From Eximiradius sp. (GTDB lineage Bacteria > Bacteroidota > Ignavibacteria > Kapaibacteriales > UBA2268), in assembly GCA_937127445.1 (NCBI GenBank), contig CAKZLY010000027.1, positions 1-64,000 of the forward strand: a DNA stretch of 64,000 nucleotides. The letters are read 5' to 3'. Positions 55,883 to 64,000 of the stretch are shown one piece after another. Within the stretch, counting starts at the first letter, position 1; each line of letters begins with the position of its first letter. The translations under genes and the position numbers were made by a program. The notes under the pieces were generated by a model. That model ran no database searches and had not been told where the DNA came from. It saw only the letters and a list, made by a program, of their open reading frames with translations.

Positions 55883-57253
55883 ATGGAAAAAAATTATAGC
55901 ATTAAATTTTGGCTTTTAAATGCCGTTCAAATGATAGAGCGGCTCGCCTACTGGATAACAATTATTCAAATACCCATCTACATTGCTCAAAAAGATGTGC
56001 CTGGTGGGCTTCACTTTGCCCAAACAACAAAAGGGTTAATTTTTTTCTGGTGGGCATTAGTCCAAAATTTGACACCAGTATTTTGGGGTGCTGTTTCAGA
56101 TAAAATTGGACAAAAACGATCCCTTTTTATTTCTTCGATTGTAATAATAATCGGTTATTGTCTATTAGCAACTCAAAGAGAGTTTATTCCATTTTTATTG
56201 GGAACACTTGTTTTAGGTTTCGGGCTTGGGTCTTATAAACCTGCAATACAAGGTTGGATAGCCAAAGAAATCGAGGGCAGAAATACATCATTAGGATGGG
56301 GAATATACATATTTCTGGTAAATTTATCTGTATTCGCAGGACCGATATTATCAATATACCTGAAAAATATATCCTGGGAAGCAGTTTTCTTCGGCTCTGG
56401 GATAATTTTTTCCTTGAATCTGATACTATTATCTATTGTTAAATATGATTATTTGAAAATCAAAAGCAATGGCAATATATTCAAAGAATTGTTTCGAGCA
56501 ATAATAACGCCTAAAATTATATTTTTCATTCTAATTATGTCTGGCTTTACAATTACTTATATGCAGTTCTATGAAACATTGCCAAATTTTATTTTCGATT
56601 GGTCGGATACTTCTTCAATAGCCAAACACTTGCCAGATTTTATGACTTCGGAAACTGTTCGTGGACGCATGATTGCATATGAATGGGTATATAACTTAAA
56701 TTCAGGCCTCGTTGTGCTATTAGTACTATTTATGGCAAAATTCACAGACAAAATAAAAATCACAAGAACTTTAACTGTTGGAATACTACTTGCTGGATTG
56801 GGACTGTTTATTGTCGGATATTCTCAAAGTGGAATCTTTTTAGTGTTTGGCGTTGTTTGCTACACATTTGGGGAATTAACAGTTAATCCAAAATTTCCTG
56901 AATATATTGCAAACATTGCACCTAAAACTAATAAATCATTATACTTAGGAATAATGAACATTTCGTGGGCAATTGGACTGGCTGGAGGCGGGCTTATTGG
57001 CGGTTGGCTATATAAACATTATGCAGAAAAGGCGTATTTCGCTAAAATACTGTTGGAGAATAAAGGAATAACAGGTGTTCAATTGCAAAATGCTTTTGTC
57101 AAAGCACAAGAAGCGACTGGTATGAGTGCAACAGAGCTCACGACATATTTATGGCAAGCTCACAATCCAAGTATAATTTGGTATCCTTTTTTAATACTTA
57201 GTATTTTATCAGTTATCGGAATGAACTATTATTCAAACAAGTACGATAAATAA
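55883..57253 (+). CDS. MFS transporter (peptide-transporter-like)
   Basis: About 456 residues with 12 predicted helices. The start is MEKNYSIKFWLLNAVQMIER; a TTG 42 nt earlier has no support. The loop after helix 2 (WGAVSDKIGQKRSLFISS) is the MFS motif A (GxxxDxxGxR-like), and GFGLGSYKPAIQGWIAKEI resembles the PTR/POT group. The substrate is unknown. A long loop in the second half (about residues 380-430) separates the last helices. It is divergent from rarA and followed by the DUF2723 gene. Confidence 0.85.
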   Translation: MEKNYSIKFWLLNAVQMIERLAYWITIIQIPIYIAQKDVPGGLHFAQTTKGLIFFWWALVQNLTPVFWGAVSDKIGQKRSLFISSIVIIIGYCLLATQREFIPFLLGTLVLGFGLGSYKPAIQGWIAKEIEGRNTSLGWGIYIFLVNLSVFAGPILSIYLKNISWEAVFFGSGIIFSLNLILLSIVKYDYLKIKSNGNIFKELFRAIITPKIIFFILIMSGFTITYMQFYETLPNFIFDWSDTSSIAKHLPDFMTSETVRGRMIAYEWVYNLNSGLVVLLVLFMAKFTDKIKITRTLTVGILLAGLGLFIVGYSQSGIFLVFGVVCYTFGELTVNPKFPEYIANIAPKTNKSLYLGIMNISWAIGLAGGGLIGGWLYKHYAEKAYFAKILLENKGITGVQLQNAFVKAQEATGMSATELTTYLWQAHNPSIIWYPFLILSILSVIGMNYYSNKYDK

Positions 57254-57338
57254 AAGTTTTCTAAATCACTTTGTAATAAGAAAGTATTTTTATAAATTGT
57301 AAATTTACATTTACTGCAATTTATTTGTTTATAAATAT

Positions 57339-60300
57339 ATGGCAAGAGAAATGAATTACAAGCATCTGAATCGTGTTTTTGCGGGATTATCCTTTGCTTT
57401 AGCATTCATAACGTATGTACTTACTGTTCAGCCAAGTGTCCCGTTTTGGGACTGTGGAGAATTTTCTGCAGCATCGGTATGGCAACAAGTCCCACACCCA
57501 CCAGGCGCGCCACTTTTCTTAATGATTGGGAAAGTATTTCATACGCTTATCCCATTTGGAGATGAAGGATGGCGAATTAATATGGTATCTGTTGTTGCAA
57601 GTGCTTTGACGGTGTGGCTTTTATATTTAATCACAGTAATGGCAATTCGAAACTTTTATAAAAAAGAGAATGATAATTTTGCAAGTGCCTTTGCTATTTA
57701 TGGTTCAGCTTTCGTTGCAGCGGCTGCTTATACTTTTAGCGATACATTTTGGTTTAATGCTGTTGAATCAGAAGTATATGCCTCTTCTTCGTTGTTTGTA
57801 GCTATCGTAATATATTTGATGATGCGATGGAACGAAGAAGCAGACAATCCGGGAAATGAAAAATACCTGCTTGTCATTGCATATTTAATTGGTTTATCAA
57901 CAGGTGTACATTTATTGAGCATACTTGCAATCTTCTCGATAGTTCTACTTGTTTACTTCCGTAAATACACTTTTAAATTCACAACTTTTATTCTGGCAGG
58001 TATAGTATCAATTGTAGCTTTCTTCATTATTTATAATCTAATTGTTCAATCTATACCGGCTTTTTTGGCAGGACATACACCTGGACGCAATGAAGCGATG
58101 GAATATAGTATTAATAATTCTGTGGCTCTTCAAGTATTTGCAATCATTGCAATATTAGCAATAATTTATGGTTTTTATTATTCAATGAAAAATGGCAAGC
58201 AAATATTGAGATTGATTACTTCAAGCATTCTTTTGATGTTGATTGGATATACAACTTATACGCATATTTTACTGCGTGCAAATGCTAACCCTCCAATGAA
58301 TGAAAACGAACCCAAAACATTCACCCAGCTTTCTTCCTACATAGGTCGTGAACAATATGGACAGGCTCCATTTTGGCCAAGACGCTATCAAAGAGAAGAG
58401 AGATTTATATATAGATACGAATTGCGAGATGAAGCCGGTAACTATGTATATGGGAAATGGGAACCTCCAACATACGAAACAGTTATCCGTTCCGATGGTA
58501 CTATGATGAGTGTGCCTAAATTCACAAAAATCAATACTGCCGGTGAATTAGCATATCTTTGGAAATATCAAATTAATCATATGTATATTAGATATTTCTT
58601 CTGGAATTTTGTAGGTCGTATGAGTGATGTGCAAGATGCCGGAGTGGCTTGGTTCAACTATGACAAGAAAGATTACGAGACATTGAATTATAAATCTGGT
58701 TATAAAGATGAATTCCCTGTTAGATTTTTCGCTTTACCGTTATTATTTGGATTAATCGGGCTATATTTCCATTACGCAAAAGACAAAAAAATGGCATTTA
58801 TTTATATTATTATGTTCTTAATGATGGGAGTACTTGCTGCAATACAGCAAAATCAGCAGGACCCACAACCACGAGAACGTGATTATTTCTACGCCGGTTC
58901 ATTTATGGTTTTTGCGATGTGGATTGGTTTTGGTGCATTTGCTTTGATTGATTGGATTTCGAAAGATAAAATAAAGAATGCTTTTGTAATTCCTATAATT
59001 ATAGTGAGCTTGCTGCTTGTGCCTTTTAATATGGCAGTTGGTGGTTGGAAAATACATTCGCGCGCTGGTAATTATTTACCTTTTGATTATGCATACAATA
59101 TTCTGCAATCATCAGAAAAAGATGCGATTATTTTTACAAATGGAGACAATGATACATTTCCTGTCTGGTATTTGCAAGATGTTGCAGGTGTTAGACGTGA
59201 TGTCCGAATAGTAAATCTCTCACTTGCAAATACACTCTGGTATATTGACCAACTGAAGAATAGAGAACCTTGGGGTGCAAAGAAAATTCCGTTATCTTTC
59301 CCTGATAGCCAAATTCAAGGAAAAGATGAAGACGATGAAGATGCGCTTTCTTATGAGTTTGGTGAAGCTCGGCAGGTAAACATCCCTGTCAAAAAAGAGA
59401 TTTTAGCTAAATTTACTGACAAGAGCGATATAATTGAATCTAGGAAAATGAGTTATACGTTCGTTGGTTTACCTCAACAAGGTCGAGACGGAAAAACAAA
59501 CTATATCTTTAGAGTTCAGGACTTAGTAATAAATGATATTTTGAAACAAACACGTTTCGAAAGACCTGTATACTTTTCAACTACTGTTGGAGGTGGAGAC
59601 GTGTTTGTCGGTCTTGATGATTTTCTTCGCTTAGAGGGAATGCTGTGGCGGATTTGCCCTGTTAGGAAAAGTGATATGAAAACTGGCGATATTGAAGTTG
59701 ATATTACTGAAAAATGTTTATTAAATTACGACAACTCTAATAATTATCACAAAGAACCAAATTACGGATTTAAGTTCCGCAATCTTAATAATCCATCTGT
59801 GTATTATGATGAAGTTCATAGAAGACTGATGGAAAGCTACCGAATTCTTTTCTATCAAGTAGCTGATAAATTAATTGAACGAAATGAAAAAGAACGGGCT
59901 AAAAAACTTTTAGATAAGATAAACGAACTTATTTCACCAGTTCAATTCCCGATGGTTCTCGAATCCGAAAGCAGATTGATTAGAACCTACGAAAAATTAG
60001 GTGATAATGAAAATTTACGCAAATATGCCCAAAACTGCTTGAACACCTGTTTAGAATTAATTGACAAAGAATATTTGAAACCTGAATATGTGCGTTGGGA
60101 AATTATGGGTAGGCTTTATGGTCCATATAAAATTGCTGCCGATATGTATGAAATACTTGAAAATATTGATGGTGCAAAGGCAATATTAACTCGTTTTGAA
60201 AAGCAGGTAGAATCCTACAAGAATTCTATGATTAATATGGGCTATCCTCAAAGCGAAACTAACATTTTGGACCAAAATCTTGCTGATACAAAAGTCCGTA

Positions 60301-60524
60301 TAGATTATATGCAGATTAATATTTTGGTAAAACAAAATAAGCTCAAGGAAGCATACGAAGAAGCCAACAAATTGCTTGATAATTACAGGAGCAAAGAATC
60401 GATTGTCTATAAATATGCAGCTATGTATTTAACAAACAAAATTAATGAAATAGCAGCTAAAATGGGATTAGTTGCAGATACAACCAATTCTAATATTATA
60501 ATGAAAAACCCGAGTGTTCAATAA
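57339..60524 (+). CDS. DUF2723 (TMEM260-like) membrane protein
   Basis: A 1061-residue protein whose N-terminal half has about 12 membrane helices, with the conserved DUF2723 start VQPSVPFWDCGEFSAASVWQ and HPPGAPLFLMIG (about residues 28-60), and EPKTFTQLSSYIGREQYGQA further on. From about residue 590 a soluble part carries NGDNDTFPVWYLQDVAGVRR, and the C-terminus is helical and repeat-like. The human relative TMEM260 is a protein O-mannosyltransferase, so a lipid-linked glycosyltransferase role is plausible for this GT-C-like protein. The family is prominent in Bacteroidota and relatives. valS follows after 27 nt. Confidence 0.9.
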   Translation: MAREMNYKHLNRVFAGLSFALAFITYVLTVQPSVPFWDCGEFSAASVWQQVPHPPGAPLFLMIGKVFHTLIPFGDEGWRINMVSVVASALTVWLLYLITVMAIRNFYKKENDNFASAFAIYGSAFVAAAAYTFSDTFWFNAVESEVYASSSLFVAIVIYLMMRWNEEADNPGNEKYLLVIAYLIGLSTGVHLLSILAIFSIVLLVYFRKYTFKFTTFILAGIVSIVAFFIIYNLIVQSIPAFLAGHTPGRNEAMEYSINNSVALQVFAIIAILAIIYGFYYSMKNGKQILRLITSSILLMLIGYTTYTHILLRANANPPMNENEPKTFTQLSSYIGREQYGQAPFWPRRYQREERFIYRYELRDEAGNYVYGKWEPPTYETVIRSDGTMMSVPKFTKINTAGELAYLWKYQINHMYIRYFFWNFVGRMSDVQDAGVAWFNYDKKDYETLNYKSGYKDEFPVRFFALPLLFGLIGLYFHYAKDKKMAFIYIIMFLMMGVLAAIQQNQQDPQPRERDYFYAGSFMVFAMWIGFGAFALIDWISKDKIKNAFVIPIIIVSLLLVPFNMAVGGWKIHSRAGNYLPFDYAYNILQSSEKDAIIFTNGDNDTFPVWYLQDVAGVRRDVRIVNLSLANTLWYIDQLKNREPWGAKKIPLSFPDSQIQGKDEDDEDALSYEFGEARQVNIPVKKEILAKFTDKSDIIESRKMSYTFVGLPQQGRDGKTNYIFRVQDLVINDILKQTRFERPVYFSTTVGGGDVFVGLDDFLRLEGMLWRICPVRKSDMKTGDIEVDITEKCLLNYDNSNNYHKEPNYGFKFRNLNNPSVYYDEVHRRLMESYRILFYQVADKLIERNEKERAKKLLDKINELISPVQFPMVLESESRLIRTYEKLGDNENLRKYAQNCLNTCLELIDKEYLKPEYVRWEIMGRLYGPYKIAADMYEILENIDGAKAILTRFEKQVESYKNSMINMGYPQSETNILDQNLADTKVRIDYMQINILVKQNKLKEAYEEANKLLDNYRSKESIVYKYAAMYLTNKINEIAAKMGLVADTTNSNIIMKNPSVQ

Positions 60525-60551
60525 TTTGTTAAACTGAAATAATATTGAAAT

Positions 60552-63248
60552 ATGAAAAAAGAATTCTCAAAGGCTTATAATCCAAAAGATGTTGAAAGCA
60601 AGTGGTATAATAAATGGATTGAAAACGAAATTTTTAATGCCTATGAAAATACTGAAAAAAAGCCATATAGCATACTGATGCCACCTCCAAATGTTACAGG
60701 AATACTACATTTTGGACATGTTCTTAATATCACTTTGCAAGATTTATTTATTCGCTTGAAACGAATGAACGGATTTGAAGCTTGCTGGTTCCCTGGCACA
60801 GACCACGCTGGAATAGCAACACAATCTAAAGTCGAAGCTGAATTACGCAAAGAAGGATTAACCCGTTATGACTTAGGTCGTGAAAAATTTGTCCAAAGAG
60901 TGTGGGAATGGAAAGAAAAATATGGTGGTATTATTCTTAAACAAATTCGGAAACTCGGTGCATCCTGCGATTGGAATAGAACACTGTTCACAATGGATGA
61001 AAGTGCTTCTGATGCTGTGAAAGAAGTGTTTGTGCGTTTATTCGATGATGGTTTGATTTATAAAGGTAAAAGAATTATAAACTGGTCACCTCTTGCTCAG
61101 ACCGCACTAAGCGATGAGGAAGTAGAATTTCGCGAAGTGAAAGAGTATCTATATACTCTTAGGTATTATTTCCCTGATAACAAGAATTACTTGAAAGTAG
61201 CGACTGTAAGACCTGAGACTATTTTTGGTGACACAGCTGTTGCCGTAAACCCAAACGACGCGCGATATAAGCACTTAATTGGGAAAAAGGTTCGCGTTCC
61301 GCTAACCGACAGATATGTGGAAATCATTCCTGATGAATATGCCGACCCTACATTTGGAACAGGGTGCGTAAAAATTACTCCAGCACACGACCCAAATGAT
61401 TTTTTAGTTGGCGAACGCCATAATTTAGAAATCATTAATTCAATTAATGCTGATGGGACTTTGAACGTAGCGGCTGGGGAGTTTGCTGGTCTTGAACGAT
61501 TTGAAGCCCGAAGAAAAATTGTTGATAAGTTGGAAGAAAATGACTTAATTGAAAAAATCGAAGATTATACACACAATGTGGGATTTTCCCAACGTGGAGG
61601 CGAACCGATTGAACCCTATCTCAGTGACCAGTGGTTTGTCCGGATGAAGCCGCTTGCAGAAATTGCTTTGAAACCTGTATTAGATGGACAAATCAAATTT
61701 CACCCAAATCATTGGGTAAAGACTTATGAACATTGGATGAATAATATTCGTGATTGGTGTATTTCCCGTCAATTGTGGTGGGGGCATCGCATCCCAGTTT
61801 ATTATGCTCCTGATGGACGATATACAGCTGCTCGCAACGAAAAAGAAGCCCGTCAAAAGTTAGGAATTGCTGATGATATTCCATTGGTTCAAGACGAAGA
61901 TGTACTTGATACCTGGTTTTCATCTTGGCTTTGGCCGCTAACTACTATGCGATGGCTTGTTGATGGAAAAGAAGATAATCAAACTTTGAAGAAATTTCTG
62001 CCTACTGATTTGCTAGTAACTGCTCCTGATATTATCTTTTTCTGGGTTGCAAGAATGATTATGGCAACAATGTACTTCAAAAATACCATTCCTTTTAAAA
62101 ATGTATATTTTACAAGCACAATTCGAGACGGTAAAGGTAGAAAACTTTCAAAATCTCTTGGAAATTCACCTGATCCACTTGAGATAATTGATAAATATGG
62201 TGCTGATGCTGTTCGATTCACCATGCTTTATCTTGCCCCACTCGGTCAAGATGTTCGACTTGATGTAGATGTTGAGCATCAGGATATACCATCTTGCGAA
62301 CTTGGACGCAATTTTGCCAATAAAATTTGGAATGCAGGACGTTTCTTAATGATGAAATTAGAAGAAAATGAAGTAAAACTCGAGGGTGAAATTCTAAATG
62401 AGAATGAAATGACAATTTCAGATCGCTGGATACTTTCTCGTTTCTACTCTACTTTGGAAAAAACTATTGATTCACTTGATAATTTCAAGGTAACTGATTA
62501 TTCAAAGTTACTATATGATTTTATTTGGCGTGATTTCTGCGACTGGTATATAGAAATCTTAAAAGTCAATATTAATAATACAAAAAACGTCGAAAGTAAA
62601 CAAAAATTAATACGTTTTGCAGTTAATTTATATCTCGACATATTGAAAATACTGCATCCTGTTATGCCATATATAACTGAAGAAATTCATAGTATTATTC
62701 TTAATTCTGATACTATCAGTATAAGCACCGAACAATATCCACAATTAATAAAAGACAGAATAAACGATGGAATAGAGCAAGATTTCGAACTTGTTCAGAT
62801 GATTGTTGAAGAAATTAGAAGGCTTCGTTCATCTACCAATATTTCTCCATCACAAAAAGTTCCAGCTAAAATATCAATTAATAACGATGAATTGTTGAGC
62901 ACTTTCAATGAACTATCAAATGTAATAGCTAATTTAGCAAAAACATCCCCACTGGAAATTGGTAAAAACCTCGAAAAGCCTCAAGGTGCAATTAGTTCTG
63001 TTGTTAGAGAAATTGAAATTATTCTTGAAGTTGCCACTTCGATTGATATTGAAAAGGAAAAAGAACGCCTAAATAAGGAGATTGAACGGCTCGAAAGAAA
63101 TATCAAAGGTAGTCAGAGCAAATTATCAAATGAAAAATTTGTTCAAAATGCACCTGCTGATATAGTTCAATATGAAAAAGAAAAACTGGTAAGTATGCAA
63201 GAATCTTTGGCAAAAACAAAGGAAAATTTAAGAAATTTAGGTTTATAA
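60552..63248 (+). CDS. valS: Valyl-tRNA synthetase
   Basis: The 898-residue class I synthetase. The HIGH motif appears as PPPNVTGILHFGHVLN (about residues 44-59) and KMSKS as GRKLSKSLGNSPDP. The editing domain lies between (VRPETIFGDTAVAVNP; GCVKITPAHDPNDF), and the C-terminus is the coiled coil that binds tRNA (KEKERLNKEIERLERNIKG). Length is standard. It is followed by a strong terminator. Confidence 0.97.
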   Translation: MKKEFSKAYNPKDVESKWYNKWIENEIFNAYENTEKKPYSILMPPPNVTGILHFGHVLNITLQDLFIRLKRMNGFEACWFPGTDHAGIATQSKVEAELRKEGLTRYDLGREKFVQRVWEWKEKYGGIILKQIRKLGASCDWNRTLFTMDESASDAVKEVFVRLFDDGLIYKGKRIINWSPLAQTALSDEEVEFREVKEYLYTLRYYFPDNKNYLKVATVRPETIFGDTAVAVNPNDARYKHLIGKKVRVPLTDRYVEIIPDEYADPTFGTGCVKITPAHDPNDFLVGERHNLEIINSINADGTLNVAAGEFAGLERFEARRKIVDKLEENDLIEKIEDYTHNVGFSQRGGEPIEPYLSDQWFVRMKPLAEIALKPVLDGQIKFHPNHWVKTYEHWMNNIRDWCISRQLWWGHRIPVYYAPDGRYTAARNEKEARQKLGIADDIPLVQDEDVLDTWFSSWLWPLTTMRWLVDGKEDNQTLKKFLPTDLLVTAPDIIFFWVARMIMATMYFKNTIPFKNVYFTSTIRDGKGRKLSKSLGNSPDPLEIIDKYGADAVRFTMLYLAPLGQDVRLDVDVEHQDIPSCELGRNFANKIWNAGRFLMMKLEENEVKLEGEILNENEMTISDRWILSRFYSTLEKTIDSLDNFKVTDYSKLLYDFIWRDFCDWYIEILKVNINNTKNVESKQKLIRFAVNLYLDILKILHPVMPYITEEIHSIILNSDTISISTEQYPQLIKDRINDGIEQDFELVQMIVEEIRRLRSSTNISPSQKVPAKISINNDELLSTFNELSNVIANLAKTSPLEIGKNLEKPQGAISSVVREIEIILEVATSIDIEKEKERLNKEIERLERNIKGSQSKLSNEKFVQNAPADIVQYEKEKLVSMQESLAKTKENLRNLGL

Positions 63249-63276
63249 TCGCTTAATTAAATATTATACAATAATG

Positions 63277-63308
63277 AAAAAGGGCTGTCGTTATCTGACA
63301 GCCCTTTT
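63277..63308. terminator. Bidirectional terminator between valS and aldehyde dehydrogenase
   Basis: AAAAGGGCTGTC pairs with GACAGCCCTTTT around a 7-nt loop, with A/T tracts on both flanks, serving the two convergent genes. Confidence 0.93.
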
Positions 63309-63326
63309 GTTTTAGATTTGGTTCTT

Positions 63327-64000
63327 TTAGTAATTATCAATTTGTGCTCTTTGAAGTCTGTCGGAATAGTCAACATAAACTGTTTTCCATTCGGTAAAAA
63401 TATCGAATACGGTCCAACCACCTTCGCGATGACCGTTGCCAGTTCCTTTTATGCCACCGAAAGGCATATGGGCTTCTGCACCAATAGTAGGAGCATTGAT
63501 GTATGTAATACCGGCTTCGATATCACGAATTGCTTTAAATGCATGATTAACATTTCTGGTATAGATAGACGAAGATAAGCCATAATCACAATTATTTTGC
63601 AATTCGATTGCATGATCAAGCGATTCAGCTTTTGTAACAGCCAAAACTGGGCCGAAAATTTCTTCTTTAAAGATAGTATGGTGAGGTTCAACATCAGCAA
63701 TAATAGTAGGTTTATAAAAAGAGCCTTTTGCTAAGTCACCTTCGGTTGCTCGCTCTCCACCACAAATTAAACGTCCCCCTTCTTGCAAAGCTTTAAGAAC
63801 GTAGTTGTGTATGCTTTCGAGTGCTTTATTGTGAATAACCGGACCAACATCTGTTCCCTCCTTCAATCCATCACCAAGTTTTAATTTTTCAGCACGGTCT
63901 TTGAGTAATTGTAGCACTTGTTCGTAAACATCATTATGAACGATTAATCTTGAAGTAGCAGTGCAACGCTGTCCAGTTGTTCCGAATGCCCCCCAAAGAG
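63327..64000 (-). CDS. Aldehyde dehydrogenase, partial (C-terminal part)
   Basis: The gene runs off the right edge; only about 224 C-terminal residues are present. The catalytic cysteine is in FGTTGQRCTATSRLIVHNDV, followed by IFKEEIFGPVLAVT and the C-terminal MPFGGIKGTGNGHREGG. The GTTGQRC and TGNGHREGG forms resemble the ALDH7/AmaB group (L-2-aminoadipate semialdehyde dehydrogenase), but a call at family level is safer. The open frame continues without a stop to the edge, so the apparent start at 63917 is only an internal Met. Confidence 0.93.
   Translation of the reverse strand, partial: LWGAFGTTGQRCTATSRLIVHNDVYEQVLQLLKDRAEKLKLGDGLKEGTDVGPVIHNKALESIHNYVLKALQEGGRLICGGERATEGDLAKGSFYKPTIIADVEPHHTIFKEEIFGPVLAVTKAESLDHAIELQNNCDYGLSSSIYTRNVNHAFKAIRDIEAGITYINAPTIGAEAHMPFGGIKGTGNGHREGGWTVFDIFTEWKTVYVDYSDRLQRAQIDNY

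Overview
The window is AT-rich DNA (roughly one third G+C by eye) from a Gram-negative bacterium. Lipoproteins, a TonB-dependent receptor, an ADP-heptose epimerase for LPS and several outer-membrane barrels all point to two membranes. Several traits fit the Bacteroidota/Chlorobiota side of the FCB group, perhaps an Ignavibacteria- or Kapabacteria-like lineage: a DUF2723 membrane protein, a split ATP synthase operon without atpD/atpC, a long N-terminal extension on ATP synthase subunit a, and many multiheme cytochromes. Many genes have a clear Shine-Dalgarno sequence, unlike typical Bacteroidetes. The lineage is inference; no rRNA gene is present.

Region 1 (1-9190) is accessory and decaying. 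A tyrosine recombinase broken by several frameshifts points away from a row of plus-strand cargo genes: a hypothetical protein, a HExxH lipoprotein, a frameshifted beta-lactamase-like serine hydrolase, a Crp/Fnr regulator, an SMR (Gdx/SugE-like) exporter, a ferredoxin-nitroreductase and a GNAT acetyltransferase. Long imperfect palindromes lie between the first cargo genes. This is the layout of an integron or cassette array, here degenerate. It ends in a truncated Mg2+ P-type ATPase and two gene scraps.

Region 2 (9190-31640) is core genome. On the minus strand lie an ABC-F ATPase, der, serC, tRNA-Leu(UAA) and a CoA-transferase. Next comes the ATP synthase operon (atpI-like, B, E, F, H, A, then a heptose epimerase, then G). 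An M16 protease, Mrp and NifU-like Fe-S genes follow, then a CBS-domain membrane protein, a lipoprotein with a response regulator, and thrS with a PP2C phosphatase and a YbaK-type deacylase.

Region 3 (31657-42750) holds a trimeric NAD-linked [FeFe] hydrogenase (HydA, NuoF-like, NuoE-like), CheW with a chemoreceptor carrying repeated HAMP-like modules, a MATE exporter, a TonB-dependent receptor and tRNA-Leu(GAG).

Region 4 (42800-49392) is the most unusual part. It is an electron-transfer cluster: a four-helix cytochrome b, a 13-heme membrane-anchored cytochrome, a small cytochrome c with no Met available as distal ligand, a Rieske lipoprotein without a bc1 cytochrome b beside it, a predicted outer-membrane barrel that itself carries a CXXCH heme motif, and a hexaheme lipoprotein with a collagen-like spacer. 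Together they could pass electrons from the quinone pool through both membranes, or accept them inward. This is the best candidate for an undescribed system.

Region 5 (49393-64000) returns to core functions: an outer-membrane protein, clpX, a DUF389 protein, a flippase, rarA, an MFS transporter, a large DUF2723 protein, valS and the C-terminal part of an aldehyde dehydrogenase cut by the window edge. No CRISPR array, rRNA gene or intact insertion sequence was seen.
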